Shown: piece by piece, positions 28,384-38,203 of the stretch
How the letters are laid out: each line of letters opens with the position of its first letter
How positions within the stretch are numbered: position 1 is the first letter of the stretch
From: Marinifilum sp. N1E240
Lineage (GTDB): Bacteria > Bacteroidota > Bacteroidia > Bacteroidales > Marinifilaceae
Direction: 5' to 3'
DNA length: 64,000 bases
Assembly: GCF_009295825.1 (NCBI RefSeq)
Contig: NZ_WHKF01000007.1
Coordinates: 1-64,000, forward strand
Made by a program: the position numbers and the translations under genes
Notes under the pieces: model-generated
The model's database searches: none
What the model was told of the DNA's origin: nothing
What the model saw: only the letters and a program-made list of their open reading frames with translations

Positions 28384-29088
28384 TTACTCGGCATCAATAA
28401 ATTTATAACCAACACCTTTAACAGTTTGAATAAATTTATCGCCTATTTTCTCTCTTAATTTTCGAATGTGAACATCAATAGTTCTATCTCCTACAATAAT
28501 CTTTTCGCCCCAAATGGCAGCATATATTTCATCGCGAGTAAAAACTTTTTGTGGACGAGATACAAGAAGAATCAACAATTCAAATTCCTTCCTTGGCAAG
28601 GAAAATTCTTTCCCATTTTGTATGATCAAATATCTTTCTCTATCAATAGATATGTTTCCGATGGTAATTAAGCCATTGGATACACTTGAATTATCACCCG
28701 AAATACGACCGGCGCGCTTTAATAAAGCCTTAACACGGCTGATAAAAACTTTTGGTTTTATAGGCTTATTGATATAATCGTCTGCTCCAGCTTCGAAACC
28801 CGCAATTTGTGAATAATCTTCACCTCTTGCAGTTAAGAATGAAATCAATACATCCGAAAATTCCGGAAGCGATCTAATCTTTTCACAAGTTTCAATTCCA
28901 TCCATTTCCGGCATCATTACATCTAGAATGATTAAATGCGGATGAAATTTTTTAGCTTTTTCAATTGCTTCTCTTCCATCAGCTGCAGTCGAAACTTGAA
29001 ATCCTTCTTTTTTTAGGTTGTAACTTAAAAATTCTAGAATATCAGCTTCATCGTCTACCAATAAAATTTTATAATTGCTATTTTCCAT
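28384..29088 (-). CDS. OmpR/PhoB-family response regulator
   Basis: A 234-residue regulator started at the ATG at 29088; an upstream in-frame start at 29157 overlaps the kinase gene and adds unconserved residues. The receiver domain has acidic D12/D13, phospho-acceptor D56 in LDVMMPEMDG and the conserved Lys in INKPIKP. The C-terminal winged helix (from about 135) ends with RTIDVHIRKLREKIG...KGVGYKF. It lies 25 bp downstream of a PhoR-like kinase gene. I infer phosphate control from kinase architecture and neighbours, not from a specific residue. Confidence 0.9.
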   Translation of the reverse strand: MENSNYKILLVDDEADILEFLSYNLKKEGFQVSTAADGREAIEKAKKFHPHLIILDVMMPEMDGIETCEKIRSLPEFSDVLISFLTARGEDYSQIAGFEAGADDYINKPIKPKVFISRVKALLKRAGRISGDNSSVSNGLITIGNISIDRERYLIIQNGKEFSLPRKEFELLILLVSRPQKVFTRDEIYAAIWGEKIIVGDRTIDVHIRKLREKIGDKFIQTVKGVGYKFIDAE

Positions 29089-29113
29089 TCGGCTTTGGTT
29101 GTTTAGTTTTTTA

Positions 29114-30151
29114 TTATTTTGATTTATCGAGAGCGAAAGTAAAACTAGTACCTTCACCGTAGGTGCTACTTACATTTATACTTTGATTGTGAGCATCGAT
29201 AATGTGTTTGACAATCGCCAAACCTAATCCCGATCCTCCCATATTTCTTGATCTGCTTTTATCAACCCTAAAAAATCTTTCAAAAATACGAGGTAAATTA
29301 TCAGTTTCTATACCAATTCCATTATCCCTAATCTCAACAAGAACTTTATTGTCCATACTCATCAATTCAATAGTAGTGGTGCCATGATCTCTACCGTACT
29401 TAATTGAATTTACAATTAAATTATTGAGTACCTGAAAAATTTCCTTTTTATCAGCATACACAAATTTAGGTACTGAGCTTGCTGGATTAAATATCAGTTT
29501 AATACGATTCTTCTTAGCACGCATTTCCTGCATTTCAATCACTTCATTAATTAAATCGATAATATTAAATCTCTCATATATCAATTTCAACTCACCCGAT
29601 TCAAGCTTCGAAATCACTTCCAAATCTTTTACTATCGTGATCATTCTATTGATACTTTTCTCGGTTCTTTCCAGATAACTTCTGTTTATTGATTCGTCTT
29701 CTAATCCGCCATCAAGAAGAGTTAAAATGTAACCTTGTATGTTAAAAATAGGAGTTTTTAATTCATGCGATACATTTCCAATAAATTCCTTTCTGTATTT
29801 TTCCTGCTTTTTTAATTGTGCTACTAAAGATCCTCTATTCTCACTCCACACCTGAACTTCTTTTTCTGCTTCAGCTAAAATGTCATCAGTTTTAACTCTT
29901 TCTCCCAATTCCTGATCAATAAGCTGAGTATCATGAATTGTTTTATAAAGCATCCTTACCTTAGAATACAAAAATCGGTTTAACAGATACTTACTTGTTG
30001 CATATGTTCCCCATCCTATAAAAACAGCATATAATATTATATACCAATTATTATTTTCGAAGAACAGATCGAGTAAAAAAGCCAGTAGAACCATTCCAAC
30101 TACAGCCAGACTGGTGAACAAACTCACTTTTGTTGATGATATTAATTTCAT
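29114..30151 (-). CDS. PhoR-like sensor histidine kinase
   Basis: A 345-residue kinase with two N-terminal membrane helices (about 11-30 and 37-54), a short linker (no PAS domain that I can see), a HisKA domain with the phospho-acceptor His129 in NVSHELKTPIF, and an HATPase domain with N, G1 (DNGIGIE) and G2 (GGSGLGLAIVKHI) boxes. With only about six residues between helices it has almost no periplasmic sensor, as in PhoR proteins that read transporter state. It forms a two-gene operon with the response regulator. Confidence 0.88.
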   Translation of the reverse strand: MKLISSTKVSLFTSLAVVGMVLLAFLLDLFFENNNWYIILYAVFIGWGTYATSKYLLNRFLYSKVRMLYKTIHDTQLIDQELGERVKTDDILAEAEKEVQVWSENRGSLVAQLKKQEKYRKEFIGNVSHELKTPIFNIQGYILTLLDGGLEDESINRSYLERTEKSINRMITIVKDLEVISKLESGELKLIYERFNIIDLINEVIEMQEMRAKKNRIKLIFNPASSVPKFVYADKKEIFQVLNNLIVNSIKYGRDHGTTTIELMSMDNKVLVEIRDNGIGIETDNLPRIFERFFRVDKSRSRNMGGSGLGLAIVKHIIDAHNQSINVSSTYGEGTSFTFALDKSK

Positions 30152-30727
30152 ATTTGTTTTAATACTTATTCAAAATGTAGAAATCATATCTGCTTAAAGC
30201 GATAGAAAACAGTGATTTTTACAATCTTTTTCCGTGCAGCAAATATTTAAATAAAAGTAGGATAATTTCTGAAATAGAAGTTAACTTTTCGTTAATCTTA
30301 TTGTAATTCAATACATTAAATCTTAATATTTTCTTAACATTTAAGAAATATTTTTAAACCGAACTCACAATCGTTTTAAAATTTGAATACAAATAATTCA
30401 ATCTATATTTTCAATCATTACACGAAATTTTCAAGGAAAAAATTCTAGTCATTTTTTTGTAATCTTATTGTCATTTTAAAGAAATTCACAATGTGTAAAC
30501 CTTTATAAATAAAACATCCATGCAAATTTAAATCGTGTAATTCCATAACATATTAATACCTTTTTCATATTATTTTAACATTCGCTTTTACTCTTAACCT
30601 ACTAGTAACATCAGCCTGTTTTTTGATAATTTTTAATTAAGACTCAATTATCGTTCTACTCACATTACATTCTTAAAATCGCATTGTAATTCGAAAGTAA
30701 ATATCGTATTGACTTATTAATTAAAAA
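30152..30727. other. Long divergent regulatory spacer with repeated TAATCTTATTGT motif
   Basis: 576 bp without a gene, between the leftward kinase/regulator operon and a rightward TonB-dependent receptor. TTAATCTTATTGTAATTC (30292-30309) and TAATCTTATTGTCATTTT (30460-30477) share 15 of 17 aligned bases; the TTGTCAT/TTGTAAT part is reminiscent of PhoB half-sites. Between them lie further CTTAA-type words. Binding by the adjacent regulator is inference. Confidence 0.3.
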
Positions 30728-33472
30728 ATGACAAAACAAGCTTTATTAGTTTTAGTACTAACTCTTTTCTCAATCGGTTTGTATGCGCAAAATGGAAGCA
30801 TTTCGGGAAATGTTAAAGATGGAAAAACCGGAGAAGCATTAATCGGAGCTTCAGTTTATATCGACGGAACAACCATTGGAACGGTAACCGATTTTGACGG
30901 TAATTATACTATTCCCAATGTACCGATAGGAACAGTAATTGTAAAATGCTCCTTTATCTCATACGAAACATCGGCTAAAAACAACATTCAAATAAATACA
31001 GATAATAGCATGACTGTTGATTTTATAATGGGGGAATCAACCGTTGCTTTAAATGATGTAAAAGTTATTGCGAAAGCCAATAGGGAATCTGAGGTAGTTC
31101 TTTTGATTGATCAGAAAAAATCAATTGGCATAAAACAATCCATTGGAGCGCAAGAATTAGCATCTCAAGGTGTTTCGAATGCAGCTACTGCTGCTTCGAA
31201 AATATCTGGAGTTACCAAAAACGAAAGTTCAGGAGATGTATATGTAAGAGGCTTAGGAGACAGATATCTATCTACTACAATGAATGGATTACCTATTCCC
31301 TCGGATGATGTAGACAAAAAGAACATTGATTTGAAAATGTTCTCAACCGACATAATTAAGAATATTAGCATTAACAAAACCTATTCAGCTGAAAGTTACG
31401 CTGACCAAGCTTCCGGAAATGTTGATATTGTTTCTAAAACCTACAGCGATAAAATATCAATTGGTTTATCTACAAAAATCAATACTAATGTTTTAAAAAG
31501 TGGAGTGTTCGATAATTTCAAAAGCACACAAAATCATAAAAATTTAAGTCTAGGATTTTACGATCAACCTTACAATACTTTAAATGCAATCAATCTGCAA
31601 AGTTGGAATACTGAAACAAGAAATTTCCCAATAGGATATGAATTTTCCATTCTGGCGGGTAAGAAATTTATATTATTCAAGAAAGATTTATCTGTTTTTG
31701 CCACTCTTGCGCATGAAAATGAATCGGAATATTCTGATGGTATATTCAAAAAATACAGATCAAATGTTTTAGATGAATCATTTACCGATACCGAAACTTT
31801 TAAAACGAAAATCAACACAACTGGATTATTGAATTTGAATTTTGATTTTAATGCAAATCACAATATCAATTTAAATACAATTTGGGTGCATAAAACCTCC
31901 GATGAACTTTACGAACAAGGACGAAACGGTGAAGGATATGTGTTCGATCAGGATCCTCAGGAAGAAGGAGCTTTTGTAAGAGATCAAAATTTAAAAGAAA
32001 CGAATTTATTAATTTCTCAACTATTGGGATCACATGCAATTAATGATCAAAACAAATTAAATTGGGCAATTGCTTATAATAAGGTAAAAGCAGAAGAACC
32101 AAACCGAATTCGCAACGAGGTAAATATTCTGGATGAGAATACCATACAATTTGCTCACGTAGGAGATTTCCAACAAAGAAAATCCCAGCAAAATATCGAA
32201 GATTCGGAAATAAACGGATACCTGAAGGATGAATTAACATTAATTGATAAAACCGATAATAAATTAAAATTAAACTTTGGTGGCAATTTCAGAATGAAGG
32301 AAAGGGATTTTAACTCTCTTTTTATTGGAATAAGAGCAAAAGGTGTTCAGGTAAATTCAGTTGACAATTTAGACCAGGCATTATTAGATCAGAGCCTTTA
32401 CAATAGCAATACTTTAATTATCAGAGAAAGAAAACCTGATACTTACAATGCCAATTTAGACGTATATTCTGTCTTTTTAAATACAATTTTTCAATTGAAT
32501 AAACTGTCTGGTACTATTGGTATACGATTCGAAAACAATAAGCTTGACATTGATTGGGATGTTGCCAATTACGTTGGACGAATTGGCAATCTTTCAAATG
32601 AGTATGATAACATACTGCCAGCGATCAATTTAAAATATCAGTTAACTGATAAAAGTGCATTGCGTTTTGCAGCAAGTAAAACCATAACTCTACCAGAATT
32701 TAAAGAGTTGGCACCTTTCGAATATGTATCACCAACAGGACGCGTTACTAAAGGTAATCCTGATTTAAAAAATTCTGAAAATTACAACCTGGATGTAAAG
32801 TGGGAAATGTTTCCAAGCGCAAAGCAATTGTTCTCTGTATCGGCTTTCTATAAAATAATTAACGATCCTATAAATTTGGCTTTATCAAGAGGTTCCTCAG
32901 GTAATTTTATTTACCAAAATACAGGTGATAAAGCTGATGTTTATGGTTTTGAGCTGGAAACAAGGTTTTCACTTATTAAACCAGAAAATAGCGAAAAGCC
33001 TGAATTAAGTGTGGTTTTAAATGCTACTAAAATATGGTTCAAGCAGGATCTATTGGAAGAATTTCAATACAATAAAAAAACAGAAACCGATCTGCAAGGA
33101 GCATCAGATTTTATTTTCAACGGATCCTTAAACTATACTACCAATAAAGAGAAAGAATTTTCCGCAACACTTACAGGAAACTATTCTTCTGATAAAATAT
33201 TTGCTCTTGGGGCACCAGAAGATAAAACATACAGTGATACCTTCTTCAATAATGAAATTATAGAAAAAGGATTTGTGACTCTTGACCTAACACTAAGTAA
33301 AAAATTATCCAATCGATTCTCCATAAAATTTTCAGGAAAGAATTTGTTGAATCCTAAAATTGAACAAACACAAAAAATTCAACCAAGTTCTGGTGAAGCA
33401 ACAAATGAAATTGTAAAATCTTATAAAAAAGGAATGAACTTAAGTTTAGGACTTAAGATCAGTTTGAATTAG
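30728..33472 (+). CDS. TonB-dependent outer-membrane receptor
   Basis: A 914-residue receptor: signal peptide (1-20, ending LYAQ), CarboxypepD_reg-like domain (about 23-105: SISGNVKDGKTGEALIGASV), plug domain (about 125-235: GDVYVRGLGDRYLSTTMNGL), then a 22-strand barrel ending in a long tail with KGMNLSLGLKISLN. It imports a ligand across the outer membrane using TonB energy. There is no SusD partner; instead a beta-helix lipoprotein follows 40 bp downstream. The divergent PhoR/PhoB-type operon suggests phosphate-related control, which is inference. Confidence 0.9.
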   Translation: MTKQALLVLVLTLFSIGLYAQNGSISGNVKDGKTGEALIGASVYIDGTTIGTVTDFDGNYTIPNVPIGTVIVKCSFISYETSAKNNIQINTDNSMTVDFIMGESTVALNDVKVIAKANRESEVVLLIDQKKSIGIKQSIGAQELASQGVSNAATAASKISGVTKNESSGDVYVRGLGDRYLSTTMNGLPIPSDDVDKKNIDLKMFSTDIIKNISINKTYSAESYADQASGNVDIVSKTYSDKISIGLSTKINTNVLKSGVFDNFKSTQNHKNLSLGFYDQPYNTLNAINLQSWNTETRNFPIGYEFSILAGKKFILFKKDLSVFATLAHENESEYSDGIFKKYRSNVLDESFTDTETFKTKINTTGLLNLNFDFNANHNINLNTIWVHKTSDELYEQGRNGEGYVFDQDPQEEGAFVRDQNLKETNLLISQLLGSHAINDQNKLNWAIAYNKVKAEEPNRIRNEVNILDENTIQFAHVGDFQQRKSQQNIEDSEINGYLKDELTLIDKTDNKLKLNFGGNFRMKERDFNSLFIGIRAKGVQVNSVDNLDQALLDQSLYNSNTLIIRERKPDTYNANLDVYSVFLNTIFQLNKLSGTIGIRFENNKLDIDWDVANYVGRIGNLSNEYDNILPAINLKYQLTDKSALRFAASKTITLPEFKELAPFEYVSPTGRVTKGNPDLKNSENYNLDVKWEMFPSAKQLFSVSAFYKIINDPINLALSRGSSGNFIYQNTGDKADVYGFELETRFSLIKPENSEKPELSVVLNATKIWFKQDLLEEFQYNKKTETDLQGASDFIFNGSLNYTTNKEKEFSATLTGNYSSDKIFALGAPEDKTYSDTFFNNEIIEKGFVTLDLTLSKKLSNRFSIKFSGKNLLNPKIEQTQKIQPSSGEATNEIVKSYKKGMNLSLGLKISLN

Positions 33473-33512
33473 TACACTAAATAACTTTTTATATTCCAAA
33501 ATTGAAATTGAA

Positions 33513-35465
33513 ATGAAAAAATTAACGATTAAAATCTTAGGGCTTGCAATCTTGGCAATGCCAATTTTCTCAAGCTGCTCAGACGATGATGATGATCCAA
33601 CTCCAACACCTGTTGAAGGCGTAATTCAATTACTTGAAAGTGGAGAAATGAACGGAACATTAACTGAGAATTATACACTTAAGGCTTCAGTTCAATACGA
33701 TCTGTCAGGTTCTTTTATTGTACCTGATGGAATGAAACTAAGCATTCCTGCAGGAACTGAAATTGTTGCTAATAATGGTGGAACAGGTGTTTACATTGCT
33801 GTATTAATGGGTGGACAAATAGATATCCAAGGTACAGAAAGTAATCCTGTAGTAATGTCTTCGGTAGCTGGTAATGCTGGCGATTGGGGTGGATTAACCA
33901 TTTGTGGTAAAGCTACAACTACTGCTGGTGCAAATTCGGAAGCTGAAGTAGGTGGATTCATTTATGGAGGAACTGATGATACTGACAATTCTGGAACAAT
34001 CAAAAACCTTGTTATTACAGGAACAGGAGCCCAAATTAACTCTGAATCTCAATACAATGGAGTTTCTTTTTATGCTGTAGGTTCAGGAACAACAGTACAA
34101 AACGTAGCAGTTATTAATGGAGCTGACGATGGTGTTGAATTTTTTGGTGGTACAGTTTCAGTAAGTAACTTATTTTTGCAAAATAACGAAGATGATGCTA
34201 TTGACTGGACTGAAGGTTGGAGCGGCACAATTACAAATGCTTACGTTGAGCATACCATTCAAGATTTTTCTACAGTTGTTGAAGGTGATAAAGTAAACAA
34301 CAATCCAAAAATTGTAAATCTTACGGCAGTTTCAACTACTGGCGGAACTGCTTTGCAATTCAAGAAAGAATCTGGTGCAACTATTACAGGCTTATCATTA
34401 AGTGGATATGCTAAAAGCATTGATATGAAAGATGATGGTCCGTTAACGAATGTGATTATCGAAAGTGAAAATGCAGATCCTACAAAAAGTTACAATACTG
34501 CAGCAACTGTTGATCCTTCGGGATGGACTTGGGTTGATGCTGAACTTGCTGTCGTTGAAGAATTATCGGGAAATGTAACAAGTGATATAACATTAGATGC
34601 AACTAAATCATACCGCTTAACAAGCTCGTATATTGTACAAGATGGTGCAAGTTTAACCATTCCTGCCGGCACTAAAATTCATGCAGATGCAGGTGGAACC
34701 GAAGTTTATATTGCTGTTTTAATGGGTGGTACAATTAATATAAATGGAACTTCAAGCAATCCTGTTGTGATTTCTTCGGATCAGGGACAACCAGGAGATT
34801 GGGGTGGATTAACCATTTGTGGCAAAGCAACAACTACAGCAGGTGCTAATTCGGAAGCTGAAGTCGGTGGTTTTATTTATGGAGGATCAACCAATGATGA
34901 TAACTCAGGAACAATTGAATACCTTGTAATTAAAGGAACTGGAGCACAGATTAATTCTGAATCACAATACAATGGTGTTTCTCTTTATGCTGTTGGCTCA
35001 GGTACTACTATTGAAAATGTTGCCGTATTGAATGGTTCGGATGATGGTATTGAATTTTTCGGAGGAACTGTTTCTGTAAGTAATCTGTATCTTGAAAATA
35101 ACGAAGATGATTCGGTAGATTGGACTGAAGGATGGAATGGAACTGTAACCAATACATACATTTCTCATACTATTGCAGGTTTCTCAACTGCTTTCGAAGG
35201 AGATAAAATTAATAACAATCCAAATTTTATGAATGTAACGGCAATTTCTACTGTTGGTGGAACTGCATTACAATTCAAAAAAGAATCTGGAGCTACTATT
35301 ACAAATATCTATTTAGAAGGTTACGATAAAAATATAGACATGAAAGATGATGGTGCTTTATCGAATGTTCAAATTGATGGAGTTAATGCTGATGTAAATT
35401 CAGCGTACAATTCAGGAACAAAAGTTGATATTTCGAGCTGGACTTGGAGAGAAGCAGAATTATAA
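33513..35465 (+). CDS. Surface lipoprotein with two tandem beta-helix domains
   Basis: A 650-residue lipoprotein: signal peptide ending FSSC (Cys22), then an acidic DDDDD stretch. Two halves of about 310 residues each (about 38-345 and 352-650) are near copies; both contain GDWGGLTICGKATTTAGAN, EAEVGGFIYGG, GAQINSESQYNGVS and the DWTEGW segment. The repeating Gly/Asn/Val pattern is that of a right-handed parallel beta-helix. Relatives are sometimes labelled 'multidrug transporter', which nothing here supports. It is cotranscribed with the receptor and may act as its surface partner. Confidence 0.82.
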   Translation: MKKLTIKILGLAILAMPIFSSCSDDDDDPTPTPVEGVIQLLESGEMNGTLTENYTLKASVQYDLSGSFIVPDGMKLSIPAGTEIVANNGGTGVYIAVLMGGQIDIQGTESNPVVMSSVAGNAGDWGGLTICGKATTTAGANSEAEVGGFIYGGTDDTDNSGTIKNLVITGTGAQINSESQYNGVSFYAVGSGTTVQNVAVINGADDGVEFFGGTVSVSNLFLQNNEDDAIDWTEGWSGTITNAYVEHTIQDFSTVVEGDKVNNNPKIVNLTAVSTTGGTALQFKKESGATITGLSLSGYAKSIDMKDDGPLTNVIIESENADPTKSYNTAATVDPSGWTWVDAELAVVEELSGNVTSDITLDATKSYRLTSSYIVQDGASLTIPAGTKIHADAGGTEVYIAVLMGGTININGTSSNPVVISSDQGQPGDWGGLTICGKATTTAGANSEAEVGGFIYGGSTNDDNSGTIEYLVIKGTGAQINSESQYNGVSLYAVGSGTTIENVAVLNGSDDGIEFFGGTVSVSNLYLENNEDDSVDWTEGWNGTVTNTYISHTIAGFSTAFEGDKINNNPNFMNVTAISTVGGTALQFKKESGATITNIYLEGYDKNIDMKDDGALSNVQIDGVNADVNSAYNSGTKVDISSWTWREAEL

Positions 35466-35484
35466 TCAAAATTCACAACACTTT

Positions 35485-35516
35485 AAAAAGGCAGATTCTT
35501 AAGAATTTGCCTTTTT
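35485..35516 (+). terminator. Terminator of the receptor/beta-helix operon
   Basis: A 16-bp stem AAAAAGGCAGATTCTT / AAGAATTTGCCTTTTT with no loop beyond the stem turn and one wobble pair, followed by T-rich sequence. Confidence 0.88.
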
Positions 35517-35667
35517 TATCAAATTGTTCATCCTAGAATAAATTGACACAAAATTGACTTATTTATAAAAATGTGAATCTTTTTCATAAATATAAAATCA
35601 TATCGAACGAGAAAAAATTCAGTTTATTAGAATTAAAAATGGACTCAAATATTAGTAACAAGAACAA

Positions 35668-36057
35668 CTATTTTTCTATGTTCATTTTTAATTCCTTCCA
35701 ATAATCCAATCCATCCTCCAGAGAACATACATGAATTTTGTATTTCTCATATATAAATTTGCCGGCAGTTATGCTACGTTCTCCGTATTTACAGTAAAGT
35801 AAATAGGTCTTCTTTCCTCCCAATGAGTCGATAATCTGATATAATTTTTCTGATGTATCGGCAAGCAAAGCTCCTTGTATATGTCCTTTCTTAAAATCCT
35901 TTTCCAATCGAACATCAATAACAACAGCATTATTATTTAATTTGGCAACTCTGTTAAATTGTTTCGGACTCAAAACCTGAACTGTATCATTTTGAGAATA
36001 TGAAACTTGCGTTAGGCAAATTAATAATGCAAATATCAAATATTTAAAAAAATTCAT
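35668..36057 (-). CDS. Exported rhodanese-domain protein
   Basis: A 129-residue protein started at the ATG at 36057, which begins a signal peptide (1-21, ending SYSQ); longer in-frame starts run into the HemW gene. The rhodanese domain has the CDC25-like DVRLEKDFKKGHIQGA and the active-site loop CKYGERS with the persulfide-forming Cys. Rhodaneses transfer sulfane sulfur; in the periplasm the substrate is unknown. It lies 49 bp downstream of hemW and is probably cotranscribed. Confidence 0.85.
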   Translation of the reverse strand: MNFFKYLIFALLICLTQVSYSQNDTVQVLSPKQFNRVAKLNNNAVVIDVRLEKDFKKGHIQGALLADTSEKLYQIIDSLGGKKTYLLYCKYGERSITAGKFIYEKYKIHVCSLEDGLDYWKELKMNIEK

Positions 36058-36106
36058 AAACCGGGTTTTATTAAGATGATTCCTAATTAAGGAATCAATT
36101 GTAATT

Positions 36107-37243
36107 CTATTCTTCTTCAATCCAGAAAAAATCAGACATAATATCATTTGATACGAAAACACCATCATCACAAAGAATCAGGGAGTTATTCTCTTTGCGA
36201 ATATGATTGGATTGAATATATTTTTCTGCCTTCTTAACACAATGTTGGTGCAATTGTTCACCAAACAATTCCTTAACCTGATCCAAATTCATTCCCCAGT
36301 ATGTTCTTAAAGAAGTAAGTACAAAATCATTAAATCTATCGTGAAAACTTAAATTTTCCTTCTCCGAAAAATCTTCCTTTTCATCAATCGCCTTCATATA
36401 TTTATAATTGTGAGCAATATTCCATTCTCTTTCCTGCAGATTATAGGAATGTGCCGATGGTCCAATGCCCAAATATTGCTTTTGCTGCCAATAACTGGAA
36501 TTGTGGCGGGAAATAAATCCTTCTTTAGAAAAATTAGATATTTCATAATGGATAAAACCATTCTCACGAGCAGAATCAATCAAATATTTAAATTGTTCAA
36601 AACTCTCCTCTTCATCCAATTCTGTTAACTGTCCTTTTTCAAGTTTTTTAGAAAAAACTGTATTCGGATCATACATTAAATGGTAAGAAGAAATATGTTG
36701 GATATTTAAATCGTAAACCAAATCTAAATTCTCTTTCCACTTCTCCATACTTAAGCCGGGAACACCGTATATCTGATCAACAGAGATATTATCGAAACCT
36801 AAATCCTGCGCTCTGCGAATAGCATTAAATGCCTCTTTTCCAGTATGTCTTCTGTTCATAAGAATTAAATCTTCATCATGAAAAGATTGTATTCCTACAC
36901 TTAAACGATTAACTGATGACTTTGATAACTTTTCAAGGTAGGATTGATTCAAATCATCAGGATTAGCTTCCATGGTGATCTCTGCATCCGACTCTATATT
37001 CCAATATTTTGCTACTTCATCAATTAATAATTCAATTTGTTCTGGTTGATAAACCGAGGGTGTTCCTCCTCCAAAATAAATTGTAGAAACCGATTTCTGA
37101 TTCAAATAATCCTTCCGCAATTTAAGTTCCTTTTTAAAACAATTCAACATTTCGTTTGTTGCCTGTAGCGATATGCTTTTATGGAACGCACAATAATGAC
37201 AAAGTTGCTTGCAAAAAGGGATATGAAAATAAACTCCTGACAT
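36107..37243 (-). CDS. hemW: HemW-like radical SAM protein (coproporphyrinogen III oxidase family)
   Basis: A 378-residue radical-SAM enzyme with the CX3CX2C cluster at C11, C15 and C18 (FCKQLCHYC), the YFGGGTPS motif and the HemW C-terminal domain. HemW is a heme chaperone or heme-insertion protein; older annotations call it oxygen-independent coproporphyrinogen oxidase. HemW proteins, unlike HemN, start directly with the cluster motif, as here. Confidence 0.9.
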   Translation of the reverse strand: MSGVYFHIPFCKQLCHYCAFHKSISLQATNEMLNCFKKELKLRKDYLNQKSVSTIYFGGGTPSVYQPEQIELLIDEVAKYWNIESDAEITMEANPDDLNQSYLEKLSKSSVNRLSVGIQSFHDEDLILMNRRHTGKEAFNAIRRAQDLGFDNISVDQIYGVPGLSMEKWKENLDLVYDLNIQHISSYHLMYDPNTVFSKKLEKGQLTELDEEESFEQFKYLIDSARENGFIHYEISNFSKEGFISRHNSSYWQQKQYLGIGPSAHSYNLQEREWNIAHNYKYMKAIDEKEDFSEKENLSFHDRFNDFVLTSLRTYWGMNLDQVKELFGEQLHQHCVKKAEKYIQSNHIRKENNSLILCDDGVFVSNDIMSDFFWIEEE

Positions 37244-37430
37244 ATTTCTATATTTTTTTGCAAGGTAGAAGCATTTCTCTTATTTTCCACAATTATCATC
37301 CTAAGAAATATAGAATGCAATCATCAGAATATTTATGATGCAACAATTAATATAGATTCTCGTCTTTAAGGCAGACAACAATATTAATCAACCAAAGTCT
37401 CGAAAAGTTACTTTGTTAAAATATTATCAT

Positions 37431-38150
37431 ATGAAAAATTTCAAAAAACTAATTACTCCTGCTCTTATTCTTTTTTTCAGTTTTATGATCTCTATTCCTG
37501 TTTATGCTGATGGGATAAAAGGGAATGGAAATGTAAAATCTGAAGATCGAGAAGTAAGTAATTTTGATGCGATAAAAATTAATGGAGCTTATACCATTTA
37601 TCTTTCCCAAGATGATGATTACAGTCTTAGAATAGTAGCAGATGAAAATCTTTTAGATATAATCACCAGCAAAGTGAAAAATAATGTTTTGTATATTTCT
37701 AACGAAAAATCAATTTACAAATCAAAAGAATTGAAACTATACATCGGTTTTAAGCACTTGAGTAAAATAAAAGCCAATGGTGCTATTTCATTAAAAAGTG
37801 ACCAGATTCTGCGATTTGATAAAATTGATATAGAAATAAATGGTGCGTCCTCGGCGGATCTGGAATTATCGGCTAATCGTTTATCAATAGATAACAGCGG
37901 TGCTTCTACAATTAAGCTTGCTGGTAAATGTGAAGAAGTTGATATTGATATTTCGGGTGCTGGAAGTGTAAATGCAATTGCATTAAAAGCGAAAAAAGGA
38001 ACAATAGACATAAGTGGTGTTGGTAGTGGAAAAGTATTCGTTGAAGAAGAATTACGAGTAAGTATTTCGGGTATTGGTTCTGTAAAATACAAAGGTGATC
38101 CACGAGTTACCAGTGATATTTCCTTTCTGGGAAGTTTAAAAAAATACTAA
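37431..38150 (+). CDS. GIN-domain (DUF2807) auto-transporter-adhesin-head-like protein
   Basis: A 239-residue exported protein started at the ATG at 37431 (a TTG six codons upstream is less likely). The signal peptide spans about 1-26 (ending VYAD). The rest is one GIN domain of repeating short strands: GNGNVKSEDREVSNFDAIKI, then INGAS, ISGAGSV, ISGVGSG and ISGIGSVKYKGDP, the pattern of a parallel beta-solenoid. The function is unknown in the family; it may bind glycans or act at the surface. It has its own terminator. Confidence 0.88.
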   Translation: MKNFKKLITPALILFFSFMISIPVYADGIKGNGNVKSEDREVSNFDAIKINGAYTIYLSQDDDYSLRIVADENLLDIITSKVKNNVLYISNEKSIYKSKELKLYIGFKHLSKIKANGAISLKSDQILRFDKIDIEINGASSADLELSANRLSIDNSGASTIKLAGKCEEVDIDISGAGSVNAIALKAKKGTIDISGVGSGKVFVEEELRVSISGIGSVKYKGDPRVTSDISFLGSLKKY

Positions 38151-38170
38151 AATAATATCTATAGATAGTT

Positions 38171-38200
38171 AGGCTGATTTCAATAAGAAATCAGCCTTTT
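38171..38200 (+). terminator. Terminator of the GIN-domain gene
   Basis: A perfect 11-bp stem AGGCTGATTTC / GAAATCAGCCT with a 5-nt loop, followed by six T. It lies between convergent genes. Confidence 0.9.
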
Positions 38201-38203
38201 TTA

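Noticed and set aside
33513-35465. Multidrug transporter label sometimes given to relatives
   Set aside because: There are no membrane helices beyond the lipoprotein signal; the sequence is a beta-helix.
36107-37243. HemW-like radical SAM protein as a maturase for the GG peptides
   Set aside because: It lacks the SPASM and RiPP-recognition domains, matches HemW from the first cluster motif on, and is more than 10 kb away in a different operon.
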